Positions 50,038 to 59,082 are shown, numbered from the stretch's first letter. The stretch is 64,000 bases of DNA from Streptomyces coelicoflavus (GCF_003112555.1 NZ_BEWB01000007.1:1-64000); one strand, 5' to 3'. Numbers and translations are program-made. The notes: generated by a model from the sequence alone, not told the origin.

Positions 50038-51198
50038 CTACGCCCCCCACCCGGCCTGCTGCCCACCGACCCGCTCGGCGACAACCTTCTCCGCCCACCC
50101 GCAGGAGCGATACGCCTTCATGGGCTCGGGGTCCAGCCCCGACTCCTCCCGCACCTCCCGAAGAAGCGGACGCACGTCCGTGTTGTACGCGTCCATCAAC
50201 ACCGCGTTGGCCTCCAGCACGTCCCCCGAACGCTGCGCGGCAGCCAGCGCCGGACCGTCGACCAGCAGCGCCTTCGCCGTGGCCTCCTGCACGTTCATCA
50301 CCGACCGGATGATGGCCGGAATCTTCGCCTCGATGTTGTGGCACTGGTCGAGCATGAACGCGACGTCGGACGTGAACCCGCCCCCGCGCACCACCTCGTA
50401 CATGATCCGGAACAGCTGGAACGGGTCGGCCGCGCCCACCATCAGGTCGTCGTCGGCGTAGAACCGCGAGTTGAAGTCGAACCCGCCGAGCTTCCCTTCC
50501 CGCAGCAGCGTCGCCACGATGAACTCGATGTTGGTGCCCGGTGCGTGGTGCCCCGTGTCGACGACGACCTGTGCCTTCTCGCCCAGCTTCAGACAGTGCG
50601 CGTAGGCCGTGCCCCAGTCCGGCACGTCCGTCGTGTAGAACGCCGGCTCGAAGAGCTTGTACTCGAGGAGCATCCGCTGCCCCTCGCCGAGTCGCTCGTA
50701 CACCTCGGCCAGCCCCTCGGCCAGCCGGTCCTGGCGGGAGCGGATGTCGTCCTGGCCGGGGTAGTTCGTGCCGTCGGCGAACCACAGCTTCAGGTCGCGC
50801 GACCCGGTGGCGTCCATGATGTCGACGCACTCCAGCAGGTGGTCGACGGCCTTCCTGCGCACCGCCGCGTCGGGGTGGCAGATGCTGCCCAGCTTGTAGT
50901 CGTCGTCCTGGAAGGTGTTGGAGTTGATCGCGCCGATCCGCACGCCCCGCTTCTCGGCGTGCGCCGCCAGCGCGGCATAGTCCTCGACCTTGTCCCAGGG
51001 GATGTGCAGGGCCACGGTCGGGGCCACGCCGGTGAACTCGTGCACCTTCGCCGCGTCGTCCAGCTTCTCGAACGGGTCGCGGGGGACACCGGCCTGGGCG
51101 AACACCTTGAAGCGGGTGCCCGAGTTGCCGTACGCCCACGACGGCGTCTCGACGGCCTGGGTCTTGAGCGCGGCTTTCACCGCGGCGAGCTCGGTCAC
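50038..51198 (-). CDS. rhaI: L-rhamnose isomerase
   Basis: The 386-aa TIM-barrel isomerase interconverts L-rhamnose and L-rhamnulose. Its size and motifs match the Pseudomonas/actinobacterial type and not the 420-aa E. coli RhaA. FKVFAQAGVPRDPFEKLDDAA, RIGAINSNTFQDDDYKLGS, LKLWFADGTNYPGQDDI, VVDTGHHAPGTNIEFIV and GGFDFNSRFYADDDLMVG carry the metal-binding Glu/Asp/His residues. GTG 51198 has AGGAG 7 nt upstream. It is first in the leftward catabolic series and is read from a promoter with a LacI-type site. Confidence 0.92.
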   Translation of the reverse strand: MTELAAVKAALKTQAVETPSWAYGNSGTRFKVFAQAGVPRDPFEKLDDAAKVHEFTGVAPTVALHIPWDKVEDYAALAAHAEKRGVRIGAINSNTFQDDDYKLGSICHPDAAVRRKAVDHLLECVDIMDATGSRDLKLWFADGTNYPGQDDIRSRQDRLAEGLAEVYERLGEGQRMLLEYKLFEPAFYTTDVPDWGTAYAHCLKLGEKAQVVVDTGHHAPGTNIEFIVATLLREGKLGGFDFNSRFYADDDLMVGAADPFQLFRIMYEVVRGGGFTSDVAFMLDQCHNIEAKIPAIIRSVMNVQEATAKALLVDGPALAAAQRSGDVLEANAVLMDAYNTDVRPLLREVREESGLDPEPMKAYRSCGWAEKVVAERVGGQQAGWGA

Positions 51199-51250
51199 TT
51201 CGGCGCTCCTGTGGCATCGGGTCGTGGCCTGCTGCGGGTACGACCATGTG

Positions 51251-51298
51251 TGAAACGATTCAGAACGCGAAGTTATGAGCCGCTCGAAGGGGTGTCAA
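51251..51298 (-). promoter_or_regulatory. rhaI promoter with LacI-type operator
   Basis: On the minus strand TTGACA (51298-51293), 17 nt, then TAACTT (51275-51270). TGAAACGATTCA (51251-51262) lies 7 nt beyond the -10, covering the transcription start. The design and the first 12 nt from the -35 (TTGACACCCCTT) are identical to the DUF2961 operon promoter at 13988-14016. Confidence 0.72.
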
Positions 51299-51372
51299 CC
51301 CTTCCGGCCGCCCCGGCTGTCCGTGACTCGGTCGTGACCTTCGGGGATCGAAATTTTTTCGACCCGGAACCA

Positions 51373-51429
51373 TTGACGTGACATGGCCTCGCTGCCTAAC
51401 GTCCCCGGCAACCAAGTTGAAACCTTTCA
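51373..51429 (+). promoter_or_regulatory. rhaT promoter with LacI-type operator
   Basis: TTGACG (51373-51378), 18 nt, TAACGT (51397-51402), then TGAAACCTTTCA (51418-51429) just downstream of the likely start. It shares the TGAAAC half-site with the operator at 51251-51262. The two operators are 155 nt apart in the divergent gap, so joint binding or looping is possible. Confidence 0.68.
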
Positions 51430-51475
51430 CGACGCCGCGAGGGCCGTCCCGCCCGGCGTCGTCGAGGAGCCCCCA

Positions 51476-52993
51476 ATGACCCACCCGTCCGACACGGGTT
51501 CGGCCCCGGTTCTGGCGCTCAGGGACGTCTCCAAGTCCTTCGGCGCGGTCCGTGCGCTGCGGGACGTCTCCCTGGACCTGTTCCCCGGTGAGGTGCACGC
51601 CCTCGCCGGCGAGAACGGCGCCGGGAAGTCGACCCTCATCAAGACGCTGGCCGGAGTGCACCGGCCGGACGCCGGCCAGGTGCTGCTCGACGGAGCGCCG
51701 GTCGTGTTCCACGGTCCCCGCGACGCCCGCGACGCCGGCATCGCCGTGATCTACCAGGAGCCCACCCTCTTTCCCGATCTGTCGATCGCCGAGAACATCT
51801 TCATGGGCCGCCAGCCGCGCCGCGCCCTCGGCCGCATCGACCACAGGGCGACCCGCGAGGCCACCGCCGCACTCATGCTCCGTCTCGGAGTCGAACTCGA
51901 CCCGGACCGGCCCGCGCGCGGCCTGTCCATCGCGGACCAGCAGATCGTGGAGATCGCCAAGGCGCTCTCCTTCGACGCCCGCGTCCTGATCATGGACGAG
52001 CCGACCGCCGCCCTCACCGGCAGCGAGGTGGCCCGGCTCTTCGGCGTGGTGCGCACCCTGCGCGAACAGGGCGCCGCGGTGCTGTTCATCTCCCACCGCC
52101 TCGAGGAGATCTTCAGCATCTGCGAGCGGGTCACCACCCTGCGCGACGGCGCCTGGATCGCCGGCGAGCCCCTGGCGGGCATGACCGAGGACGACCTGGT
52201 GCGCCGCATGGTCGGCCGCGACCTCGACGAGCTGTACCCCAAGCAGGAGGTCACCCCCGGCGAGAAGGCCCTCTGCGTGCGCAGGCTGACCCGCGAGGGC
52301 GTCTTCACCGACGTCTCCTTCGAGGTGCGGCGCGGCGAGATCGTCGCCCTCGCCGGACTCGTCGGCGCCGGACGCACCGAGGTCGCCCGCGCCGTCTTCG
52401 GCGTCGACCGCTGGGACGCCGGGGAGGTCGAGGTCGACGGCAAGCCGCTCGTCAACGGTGCCCCCTCCACCGCCATGGCCGCCGGGCTCGCCCTCGTCCC
52501 GGAGGACCGCCGTGCCCAGGGCCTGGTGATGGACATGTCCATCGAGCGCAACATCGGCCTCACCGGCCTGCGCACGACCGTGCGGGCCGGCCTCGTGGAC
52601 CGCGGCGCCGAACGCAGCCGCTCCCTCGACTGGGCGGTCAAGCTCCAGGTCAAGTACGCCCGCATCGCCGACACCGTCGCCACCCTCTCGGGCGGCAACC
52701 AGCAGAAGGTCGTCCTCGCCAAGTGGCTGGCCACCGGCCCCAAGGTGCTGATCGTCGACGAGCCCACCCGCGGCATCGACGTCGGCACCAAGGCCGAGGT
52801 GCACCGGCTCCTTTCGCAGCTCGCCGCCGACGGCGTGGCCGTCCTGATGATCTCCTCCGACCTGCCCGAGGTCCTGGGCATGGCCGACCGGGTCCTGGTC
52901 ATGCACGAGGGCCGGCTGACCGCCGAGATCGCCCGCACCGACGCCACCGAGGAGACCGTGATGGCCGCAGCCACGGGGAGGGCCGCCGCATGA
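51476..52993 (+). CDS. rhaT: Rhamnose ABC transporter, double ATPase subunit
   Basis: The 505-aa CUT2-class ATPase has two nucleotide-binding halves. Half one has AGENGAGKSTLIKTLAG, GLSIADQQIVEIAKALS and VLIMDEPTAALTG. Half two has a degenerate P-loop ALAGLVGAGRTEVARAVFG, then TLSGGNQQKVVLAKWLA and VLIVDEPTRGIDVG. Both features are standard for CUT2 importers such as ribose or rhamnose systems. ATG 51476 has GAGGAG 6 nt upstream. It heads the rightward importer operon and overlaps the next gene (ATGA). Rhamnose specificity is inferred from the isomerase, mutarotase and kinase genes around it. Confidence 0.9.
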   Translation: MTHPSDTGSAPVLALRDVSKSFGAVRALRDVSLDLFPGEVHALAGENGAGKSTLIKTLAGVHRPDAGQVLLDGAPVVFHGPRDARDAGIAVIYQEPTLFPDLSIAENIFMGRQPRRALGRIDHRATREATAALMLRLGVELDPDRPARGLSIADQQIVEIAKALSFDARVLIMDEPTAALTGSEVARLFGVVRTLREQGAAVLFISHRLEEIFSICERVTTLRDGAWIAGEPLAGMTEDDLVRRMVGRDLDELYPKQEVTPGEKALCVRRLTREGVFTDVSFEVRRGEIVALAGLVGAGRTEVARAVFGVDRWDAGEVEVDGKPLVNGAPSTAMAAGLALVPEDRRAQGLVMDMSIERNIGLTGLRTTVRAGLVDRGAERSRSLDWAVKLQVKYARIADTVATLSGGNQQKVVLAKWLATGPKVLIVDEPTRGIDVGTKAEVHRLLSQLAADGVAVLMISSDLPEVLGMADRVLVMHEGRLTAEIARTDATEETVMAAATGRAAA

Positions 52994-54030
52994 CGGTCAC
53001 CGCACCCGAGAAGGCCCCCGCGGCCGACGTGCCCAGGGCGGGCGCCACCCGGCTGGTGGACCGCATCTTCAAGATGCGCGAACTGGCCATCCTGCTCGTC
53101 TTCCTGGTGATGATCGCCGTCACCCAGGCCGGCAACAGCGAGTTCCTGTCCGAGCAGGGCATCAAGGACCTCCTGCTGAACGCGACCATCCTGGTCCTGG
53201 TCGCCACCGGGCAGTCCCTGGTCGTCATCACCCGCAACGTCGACCTGTCCGTCGGCTCCACCCTCGGCATCAGCGCCTTCGCCGCCGGCGTCTGCCTCCA
53301 GGACGGCGGCAACCCCGTCGTCGCCGTACTGCTCGCAGTGCTGACGGGCATCGGCTTCGGCCTCCTCAACGGCCTGCTGGTCAGCCTCGGCCAGGTGCCG
53401 GCCCTGGTCGTCACCCTCGGCACCCTCTACATCATCCGCGGCATCGACTCCATCTGGGTGGGCTCCCGGCAGATCACCGCGGCCGACCTGCCCGGCGGCT
53501 TCGTCGACTTCGGTTCCGGCGGCATCTCCGCCGTGCCCTGGCTGGCCCTGATCGCCCTCGCGGTGCTCGTCGCCACGGCGTACTACCTCAAGCACTTCGG
53601 CAGCGGACGCGAGCTGTACGTCCTCGGCTCCAACCCCGAGGCCGCCCGGCTGGCCGGCATCCCCGTCCGCAAGCGGATCCTCGCCGCCTACACCTTCTGC
53701 GGCGCCCTCGCCGGACTCGCCGGAGCCCTCTACCTCGCCCGGTTCGGCAACGTCGACTCCGGCACCGGCAACGGCTACGAACTGACCGTCGTCAGCGCCG
53801 TGGTGGTCGGCGGCGTCGTCTTCACCGGCGGCTCCGGCAGCGTCTACGGCGCGGCCCTCGGCGCGCTGCTGCTGACCTCGATCAACAGCGTGCTGCCCGC
53901 CCTCGGCGTCAGCTCCGTGTGGGTGCTGGCCATCAACGGCATCCTGCTCATCCTCGCCATCGCCGTCGACCGGATCGTCGCGCTGCGCGTGGCCAACGCC
54001 CTGAAGAAGAGGAACGCCCGCCATGGCTGA
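52990..54030 (+). CDS. rhaP: Rhamnose ABC transporter permease 1
   Basis: The 346-aa CUT2 permease (BPD_transp_2 fold) has eight to ten helices. LVATGQSLVVITRNVDLSVG is the family's signature, and GSNPEAARLAGIPVRKRILAAYTFCG is the cytoplasmic loop that contacts the ATPase. It pairs with permease 2. ATG 52990 overlaps the ATPase stop; its own end overlaps the next start by 8 nt. Confidence 0.9.
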   Translation: MTVTAPEKAPAADVPRAGATRLVDRIFKMRELAILLVFLVMIAVTQAGNSEFLSEQGIKDLLLNATILVLVATGQSLVVITRNVDLSVGSTLGISAFAAGVCLQDGGNPVVAVLLAVLTGIGFGLLNGLLVSLGQVPALVVTLGTLYIIRGIDSIWVGSRQITAADLPGGFVDFGSGGISAVPWLALIALAVLVATAYYLKHFGSGRELYVLGSNPEAARLAGIPVRKRILAAYTFCGALAGLAGALYLARFGNVDSGTGNGYELTVVSAVVVGGVVFTGGSGSVYGAALGALLLTSINSVLPALGVSSVWVLAINGILLILAIAVDRIVALRVANALKKRNARHG

Positions 54031-55036
54031 CACCTCCCTGACGCGCGCCGTCCGCTGGGACACGGTCGTCGGTGCCCTGCTCGTGGTCGTCCTGCTGCTC
54101 TCCTTCGGCTTCGTCGACGGGTTCGGCAACGCCCTCAACCTGTCCTTCCTGATCGGCAACACGCTGCCGATCGCGCTCATCGCCCTGCCGATGACGCTGC
54201 TGGTCGTCTCCGGCGAGATCGACCTGTCGGTCGCCTCCACCGCGGGCCTGTCCGGCGCGGTGATGGGCGCCCTGTGGAACCAGGGCATGACCATCGAGAC
54301 GATCATCCCGATATGCCTGCTGCTCGGCGTGGTCTGCGGTCTGGTCAACGGCCTGCTGGTCACCCGCCTCGGACTGCCCTCCCTCGCCGTCACCATCGGC
54401 ACCATGGCCGCCTACCGGGGCATCGCGCAGATCGTGCTCGGCTCCGACGCGGTCACCGACTTCCCCGCGCAGTACCTGGACTTCGCGGCCGGACGCATCG
54501 ACGGCACCTTCGTCCCCTACGCCTTCCTGCCGTTCCTCGTGCTGCTGGCCGTCGCCGTCGTCGCCCTGCACGCCATGCCGTTCGGCCGGTCGCTGTTCGC
54601 CATCGGGGCCAGCGAGGAGGCCGCGCGGTTCGCCGGCATCCGCGTCAAGCGGCAGAAACTGGTCCTGTTCACGCTGACCGGCCTGATGTCCTCCCTCACC
54701 GGCGTCTTCTGGGCCCTGCACTACGCCAGCGCCCGCTACGACAACGCCACCGGCCTCGAACTGTCCGTCGTCGCCGCCGTACTCCTGGGCGGCATCGACT
54801 TCGACGGCGGCAAGGGCACGCTCGGCGGGGCGATCGCGGGCGTGTTCCTGCTCGGCGCGCTCCAGAACGTCATGAGCCTCCAGGACGTCTCCGCCCAGTC
54901 GCAGATCGTCGTCACCGGCGTCCTGCTCGTCCTCTCCGTGCTCGGCCCCCGCGTCGCACGGCAGATCTCCCTCGCGAGGGCCGGACGCGGGGCGGCACCG
55001 ACGCCCCCGTCCAAGGCGCCCGCCCCCACTCCGTAA
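54023..55036 (+). CDS. rhaQ: Rhamnose ABC transporter permease 2
   Basis: The 337-aa CUT2 permease carries MTLLVVSGEIDLSVASTAGLSG and the loop GASEEAARFAGIRVKRQKLVLFTLTG, followed by VLLGGIDFDGGKGTLGGAIAG. Heterodimeric CUT2 channels with two permease genes, as here, are typical of the rhizobial RhaPQ rhamnose importer. The C-terminus is Pro/Ala-rich. It is followed 40 nt later by the binding protein. Confidence 0.9.
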   Translation: MADTSLTRAVRWDTVVGALLVVVLLLSFGFVDGFGNALNLSFLIGNTLPIALIALPMTLLVVSGEIDLSVASTAGLSGAVMGALWNQGMTIETIIPICLLLGVVCGLVNGLLVTRLGLPSLAVTIGTMAAYRGIAQIVLGSDAVTDFPAQYLDFAAGRIDGTFVPYAFLPFLVLLAVAVVALHAMPFGRSLFAIGASEEAARFAGIRVKRQKLVLFTLTGLMSSLTGVFWALHYASARYDNATGLELSVVAAVLLGGIDFDGGKGTLGGAIAGVFLLGALQNVMSLQDVSAQSQIVVTGVLLVLSVLGPRVARQISLARAGRGAAPTPPSKAPAPTP

Positions 55037-55076
55037 CGCCGTCCCCGGCTCCGTCCACCCTCGTAAGGAACCCACC

Positions 55077-56159
55077 ATGCGCAAGTCGTCCATCCGCCGT
55101 ACCTGCGCGGCCCTCGCCGCCGTCACCTCCCTCGCCCTGGCGGCCACCGCCTGCGGCGGCACCACGAAGGAGGACGTCAAGGACGAGGGCGGCAAGGCCG
55201 CCGCGGCGGGCAAGGCCGACCCGAACGCCGAGACGAAGAAGGGGCTGACCGTCGGCTTCCTGCCCAAGCAGGTCAACAACCCCTACTTCACCGTTGCCGA
55301 CAAGGGCGGCGAGAAGGCCCTCAAGGAGCTGGGCTCCAGCTACAAGGAGGTCGGCACCTCCAGCGGCACCGACACCGCCGGCCAGGTCTCCTACGTCAAC
55401 ACGCTCACCCAGCAGCAGGTCGACGCCATCGCCGTCTCCGCGCAGGACCCCGGCGCGCTGTGCACCGCGCTCAAGCAGGCGATGAAGAACGACATCAAGA
55501 TCGTCACCTACGACTCGGACACCAACCCCGAGTGCCGCAACGCCTTCATCTCGCAGGCATCCTCCGACGACATCGGCCGCACCCAGGTGCAGCAGATGGC
55601 CGAGCAGATCGGCAACAAGGGCGAGATCGCGATCCTGTCCGCCGCGCAGACCGCGACGAACCAGAACGCCTGGATCGAGATCATGAAGGACGAGCTGAAG
55701 GACCCGAAGTACAAGGACATCAAGCTGGTCAAGGTCGCCTACGGCGACGACGACGCCCAGAAGTCCTTCCAGCAGACCCAGGGCCTGCTCCAGGAGCACC
55801 CGAACCTGAAGGGGATCATCTCCCCGACCACCGTCGGCATCAAGGCCGCCGCCCAGTACCTGTCCGGCTCCAAGTACAAGGGCAAGGTCAAGCTGACCGG
55901 CCTCGGCACCCCCAACGACATGCGCAAGTACGTCAAGAACGGCACCGTCGAGGCGTTCGAGCTGTGGGACCCGGCCAAGCTCGGCGAGCTGGCCGCGCGC
56001 ACCGCCGTCGCCCTCGCCTCCGGGCAGATCACCGGCAAGGAGGGCGAGACCTTCGAGGCCGGCGCCATGGGCGAGTACACCATCGGCAAGGACGGTGTGA
56101 TCAACCTCGGCAAGCCGACCGTGTTCACCGCCGACAACGTCGACCAGTTCGACTTCTAG
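55077..56159 (+). CDS. rhaS: Rhamnose-binding lipoprotein
   Basis: The 360-aa periplasmic-binding-protein type I lipoprotein has lipobox ALAATAC at about Cys24. After a charged linker the mature domain has LTVGFLPKQVNNPYFTVADKGGEKAL, VDAIAVSAQDPGALC and IVTYDSDTNPECRNAFISQAS, the ribose-binding-like sugar pocket. ATG 55077 has AAGGAA 6 nt upstream, a common Streptomyces form. Anchored outside, it delivers sugar to RhaPQ. Confidence 0.9.
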   Translation: MRKSSIRRTCAALAAVTSLALAATACGGTTKEDVKDEGGKAAAAGKADPNAETKKGLTVGFLPKQVNNPYFTVADKGGEKALKELGSSYKEVGTSSGTDTAGQVSYVNTLTQQQVDAIAVSAQDPGALCTALKQAMKNDIKIVTYDSDTNPECRNAFISQASSDDIGRTQVQQMAEQIGNKGEIAILSAAQTATNQNAWIEIMKDELKDPKYKDIKLVKVAYGDDDAQKSFQQTQGLLQEHPNLKGIISPTTVGIKAAAQYLSGSKYKGKVKLTGLGTPNDMRKYVKNGTVEAFELWDPAKLGELAARTAVALASGQITGKEGETFEAGAMGEYTIGKDGVINLGKPTVFTADNVDQFDF

Positions 56160-56182
56160 ACCCCGTCCTTGACCCCGTCCTT
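56159..56182. repeat. 12-bp perfect tandem duplication
   Basis: GACCCCGTCCTT occurs twice in direct succession, starting at the last base of the rhaS stop codon region. It looks like a replication-slippage product; no function is apparent. Confidence 0.8.
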
Positions 56183-56219
56183 CGTACAGCCCTCACCCCT
56201 CGTACGGGAGCGGCACTTC

Positions 56220-56540
56220 ATGCAGCGCGTCTGTTTCCTGCTCAAGGTCCGAAGGGACCGCATCGCGGAGTACCGCGAACGCCACGCCGCGGTGTGGCCG
56301 GAGATGTGCGAGGCACTCTCCGCCACCGGCTGGCACAACTACTCGCTCTTCCTGCGTGACGACGGCCTGCTCGTCGGCTACCTGGAGACCGAGGACTTCG
56401 CCGCCGCCCGGTCCGGCATGGAGGCCACCGAGGTCAACGCCCGCTGGCAGGCGGAGATGGGCCCGCTGTTCGAGTCCCTCGACGGGGCCCGTCCCGACGA
56501 GGCGATGAAGCCCCTCACCGAGGTGTTCCACCTCGCCTGA
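56220..56540 (+). CDS. rhaM: L-rhamnose mutarotase
   Basis: The 106-aa dimeric alpha-beta barrel enzyme interconverts anomers of L-rhamnose for the isomerase. RVCFLLKVRRDRIAEYRERHAAVWPEM carries the conserved Tyr and His of RhaM, and WHNYSLFLRDDGLLVGYLETEDF and NARWQAEMGPLFE follow. Size fits exactly. ATG 56220 has GGGAG 9 nt upstream. It lies 60 nt after rhaS on the same strand and probably belongs to the importer operon. Confidence 0.93.
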   Translation: MQRVCFLLKVRRDRIAEYRERHAAVWPEMCEALSATGWHNYSLFLRDDGLLVGYLETEDFAAARSGMEATEVNARWQAEMGPLFESLDGARPDEAMKPLTEVFHLA

Positions 56541-56627
56541 CGGGGGCCCTGCCGGGGCGGCCCGGGTACTGTGTGAAGGTCCCACGGCCGCCCCCCACCC
56601 CCACCCGACCTCGGAGGTCCCTGCCCG

Positions 56628-57653
56628 ATGGCCCATTCCGTGGGTATCAAGGACGTCGCCCGCGCCGCCGGAGTTTCCGTGGGCACGGTCTCCAACGTCA
56701 TCAACCGCCCCGACACCGTCGCGACCGAGACCCGCGCCCGGGTGCTGTCCGCGATCGACCGGCTGGGCTACGTCCGCAGCGAGTCCGCGCGCCAGCTGCG
56801 CGCCGGACGCAGCCGCATCATGGGGCTCCTCGTCCTGGACATGGGCAACCCCTTCTTCGTCGACGTCGCCCGCGGTGCCGAGCGGGCCGCCCGCGAGGCC
56901 GGGCTCGGCGTGATGGTCTGCAACAGCGCGCAGAACGCGGGGGAGGAGGCCGAGTACCTCTCGCTCTTCGCCGAACAGCGGGTCCGGGGCGTCCTGCTCA
57001 CCCCCGCCGACGCCACCGGCCGCAACATCGAGGGCTTCCGGCGCCACCACATCCCCTTCGTGCTGGTCGACCGGGTCGCCGAGGGCACCACCGAGTGCTC
57101 GGTCTCCGTCGACGACGTCGCCGGCGGCGCGCTGGCCGTGCGCCACCTCGTGGACGCCGGACACCGTTCCATCGCCTACGTCAGCGGCCCGCCCGGCCTC
57201 AACCAGGTGCGCGACCGCCGCACCGGCGCCCTCGCCGCGCTCGCCGAGGCCGGGCTCGGCCCCGACGCGCTGCGCGAACTGCCCACCGAACGCCTCGACG
57301 TCGCCGCGGGCCGGGACGCCGGCGCCCGCCTGCTGGGCCTCGCCGACCGGCCGACCGCCGTCTTCTGCGCCAACGACCTGCTCGCCCTCGGCGTCCTCCA
57401 GGCCATGTACGCCGCCGGGATCGGCGTCCCCGACGACCTCGCGATCGTGGGCTACGACGACATCGAGTTCGCCGCCGCCGCGGCCGTCCCGCTCACCTCC
57501 GTGCGCCAGCCCGCCGTCACCATGGGCGCCATGGCCGCCGAGCTGCTCCTGGAGGAGACCGAGCTGGAGGGCACGGACCGGACCCACCCGCACCGCCGGG
57601 TCGTCCTCCAGCCCGAACTGGTGGTGCGGCGCTCCAGCCTCGCGGCCCGCTGA
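56628..57653 (+). CDS. LacI-family regulator of rhamnose genes
   Basis: The 341-aa regulator has an N-terminal helix-turn-helix (VGIKDVARAAGVSVGTVSNVINRP), hinge RSESARQLRAGRS and effector domain starting IMGLLVLDMGNPFFVDVARG. It is the only regulator in the rhamnose locus, 87 nt after rhaM, so it is the natural partner of the TGAAAC-type operators at 51251 and 51418. ATG 56628 has GGAGG 9 nt upstream. No matching operator is seen directly upstream, so it may be transcribed with the importer operon or constitutively. Confidence 0.9.
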   Translation: MAHSVGIKDVARAAGVSVGTVSNVINRPDTVATETRARVLSAIDRLGYVRSESARQLRAGRSRIMGLLVLDMGNPFFVDVARGAERAAREAGLGVMVCNSAQNAGEEAEYLSLFAEQRVRGVLLTPADATGRNIEGFRRHHIPFVLVDRVAEGTTECSVSVDDVAGGALAVRHLVDAGHRSIAYVSGPPGLNQVRDRRTGALAALAEAGLGPDALRELPTERLDVAAGRDAGARLLGLADRPTAVFCANDLLALGVLQAMYAAGIGVPDDLAIVGYDDIEFAAAAAVPLTSVRQPAVTMGAMAAELLLEETELEGTDRTHPHRRVVLQPELVVRRSSLAAR

Positions 57654-57780
57654 GCAGCCGTTCAGTAGTCCCGGCAGTACGATTTCATGATCCCGGGGGT
57701 CGGCGGCCGCAGGACCGTGTGCTGAACTGGGACCCGGCCGAAAGAACCGGCCGCCACATCCGTCCGCCCCGGGAGACCCC

Positions 57781-59082
57781 TTGAGCGTCAGCTACCGCCA
57801 GCCAGGCGTCGTGCTCACCGACCGCCGTTTCACCGTGCCCCTCGACCACGCCGACCCCACGGGGGAGACGATCGAGCTGTACGCCCGCGAGGCCGTCGCG
57901 AGCGACAAGGCCGACCAGGACCTGCCCTGGCTGATCTACCTCCAGGGCGGCCCCGGCGGCAAGGCGGACCGTTTCGTCGGCCGCCCCGGCTGGTTCGGCC
58001 GGGCCCTCCAGGAGTACCGCGTCCTGCTCCTGGACCAGCGCGGCACCGGCGCCTCCACCCCGGCCAGTCGCCAGACCCTCCCGCTGCGCGGCGGCCCCGC
58101 CGAACAGGCCGACTACCTGGCCCACTTCCGCGCCGACGCCATCGTCCGGGACTGCGAGGCCATCCGCCCCCAGGTCACCGGCGGAGCCCCCTGGACCGTC
58201 CTCGGCCAGAGCTTCGGCGGCTTCTGCACCGTCGCCTACCTCTCGCTGGCCCCCGAGGGCCTGAGCGCCGCCCTGATCACCGGCGGCCTGCCCTCCCTGG
58301 ACGCACACGCGGACGACGTCTACCGGGCCGCCTACCCCCGTATCGAGCGCAAGGTCGCCGCGCACTACGCCCGCTATCCGCAGGACGTCGAGCGCGCCCG
58401 GCGCATCGCCGACCACCTCCTCACCCACGACGTGGTCCTGCCGAACGGCTACCGCCTCACCGTGGAGGCCTTCCAGTCCCTCGGCATCATGCTCGGCAGC
58501 GGAGAGGGCAGCCACCGGCTGCACTTCCTCCTGGAGGACGCCTTCGTCCGCACCCCGGGCGGACACGAACTCTCCGACGCCTTCCAGGAGCAGGCGCAGG
58601 GCCTGCTGTCGTACGCCGGCCGCCCGCTGTACGCCCTGGTCCACGAGGCCATCTACGGCCAGGACGCCCGGCCCACCGACTGGTCCGCCGAGCGGGTGCG
58701 CGCCGAGTTCCCGCGCTTCGACGCCGCCAAGGCCCTCGCGGGCGACGAACCGCTGCTCTTCACCGGCGAGACCATCCACCCCTGGATGTTCGACTGCGAC
58801 CCGTCCCTGCGCCCGCTGCGCGAGACGGCCGAACTGCTCGCCGCCCGCACCGACTGGACGCCGCAGTACGACCCGGCCCGCCTCGCCGCCAACGAGGTCC
58901 CGGCCGCCGCGGTCGTCTACCACGACGACATGTACGTCGACACCGCCCACTCGCTGACCACCGCCCGCGCGATCCGGGGCCTGCGCACCTGGGTCACCGA
59001 CGAGTTCGAGCACGACGGCGTACGGGCCGGCGGCCCCCGCGTCCTGGACCGGCTGCTCGCGCTCGCCCGCGACGAGACGTGA
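57781..59082 (+). CDS. Prolyl aminopeptidase-like alpha/beta hydrolase (S33)
   Basis: The 433-aa protein of the proline iminopeptidase family removes N-terminal Pro from peptides. LIYLQGGPGGKADRFVGRPGW forms the oxyanion loop. The nucleophile Ser lies in VLGQSFGGFCTVAYLS. Late YHDDMYVDTAHSL carries candidate Asp/His residues. No signal peptide is present, so it is cytoplasmic. The start is TTG 57781 with GGGAG 5-9 nt upstream. It follows the rhamnose regulator by 127 nt and is probably unrelated to sugar use. Confidence 0.87.
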   Translation: MSVSYRQPGVVLTDRRFTVPLDHADPTGETIELYAREAVASDKADQDLPWLIYLQGGPGGKADRFVGRPGWFGRALQEYRVLLLDQRGTGASTPASRQTLPLRGGPAEQADYLAHFRADAIVRDCEAIRPQVTGGAPWTVLGQSFGGFCTVAYLSLAPEGLSAALITGGLPSLDAHADDVYRAAYPRIERKVAAHYARYPQDVERARRIADHLLTHDVVLPNGYRLTVEAFQSLGIMLGSGEGSHRLHFLLEDAFVRTPGGHELSDAFQEQAQGLLSYAGRPLYALVHEAIYGQDARPTDWSAERVRAEFPRFDAAKALAGDEPLLFTGETIHPWMFDCDPSLRPLRETAELLAARTDWTPQYDPARLAANEVPAAAVVYHDDMYVDTAHSLTTARAIRGLRTWVTDEFEHDGVRAGGPRVLDRLLALARDET

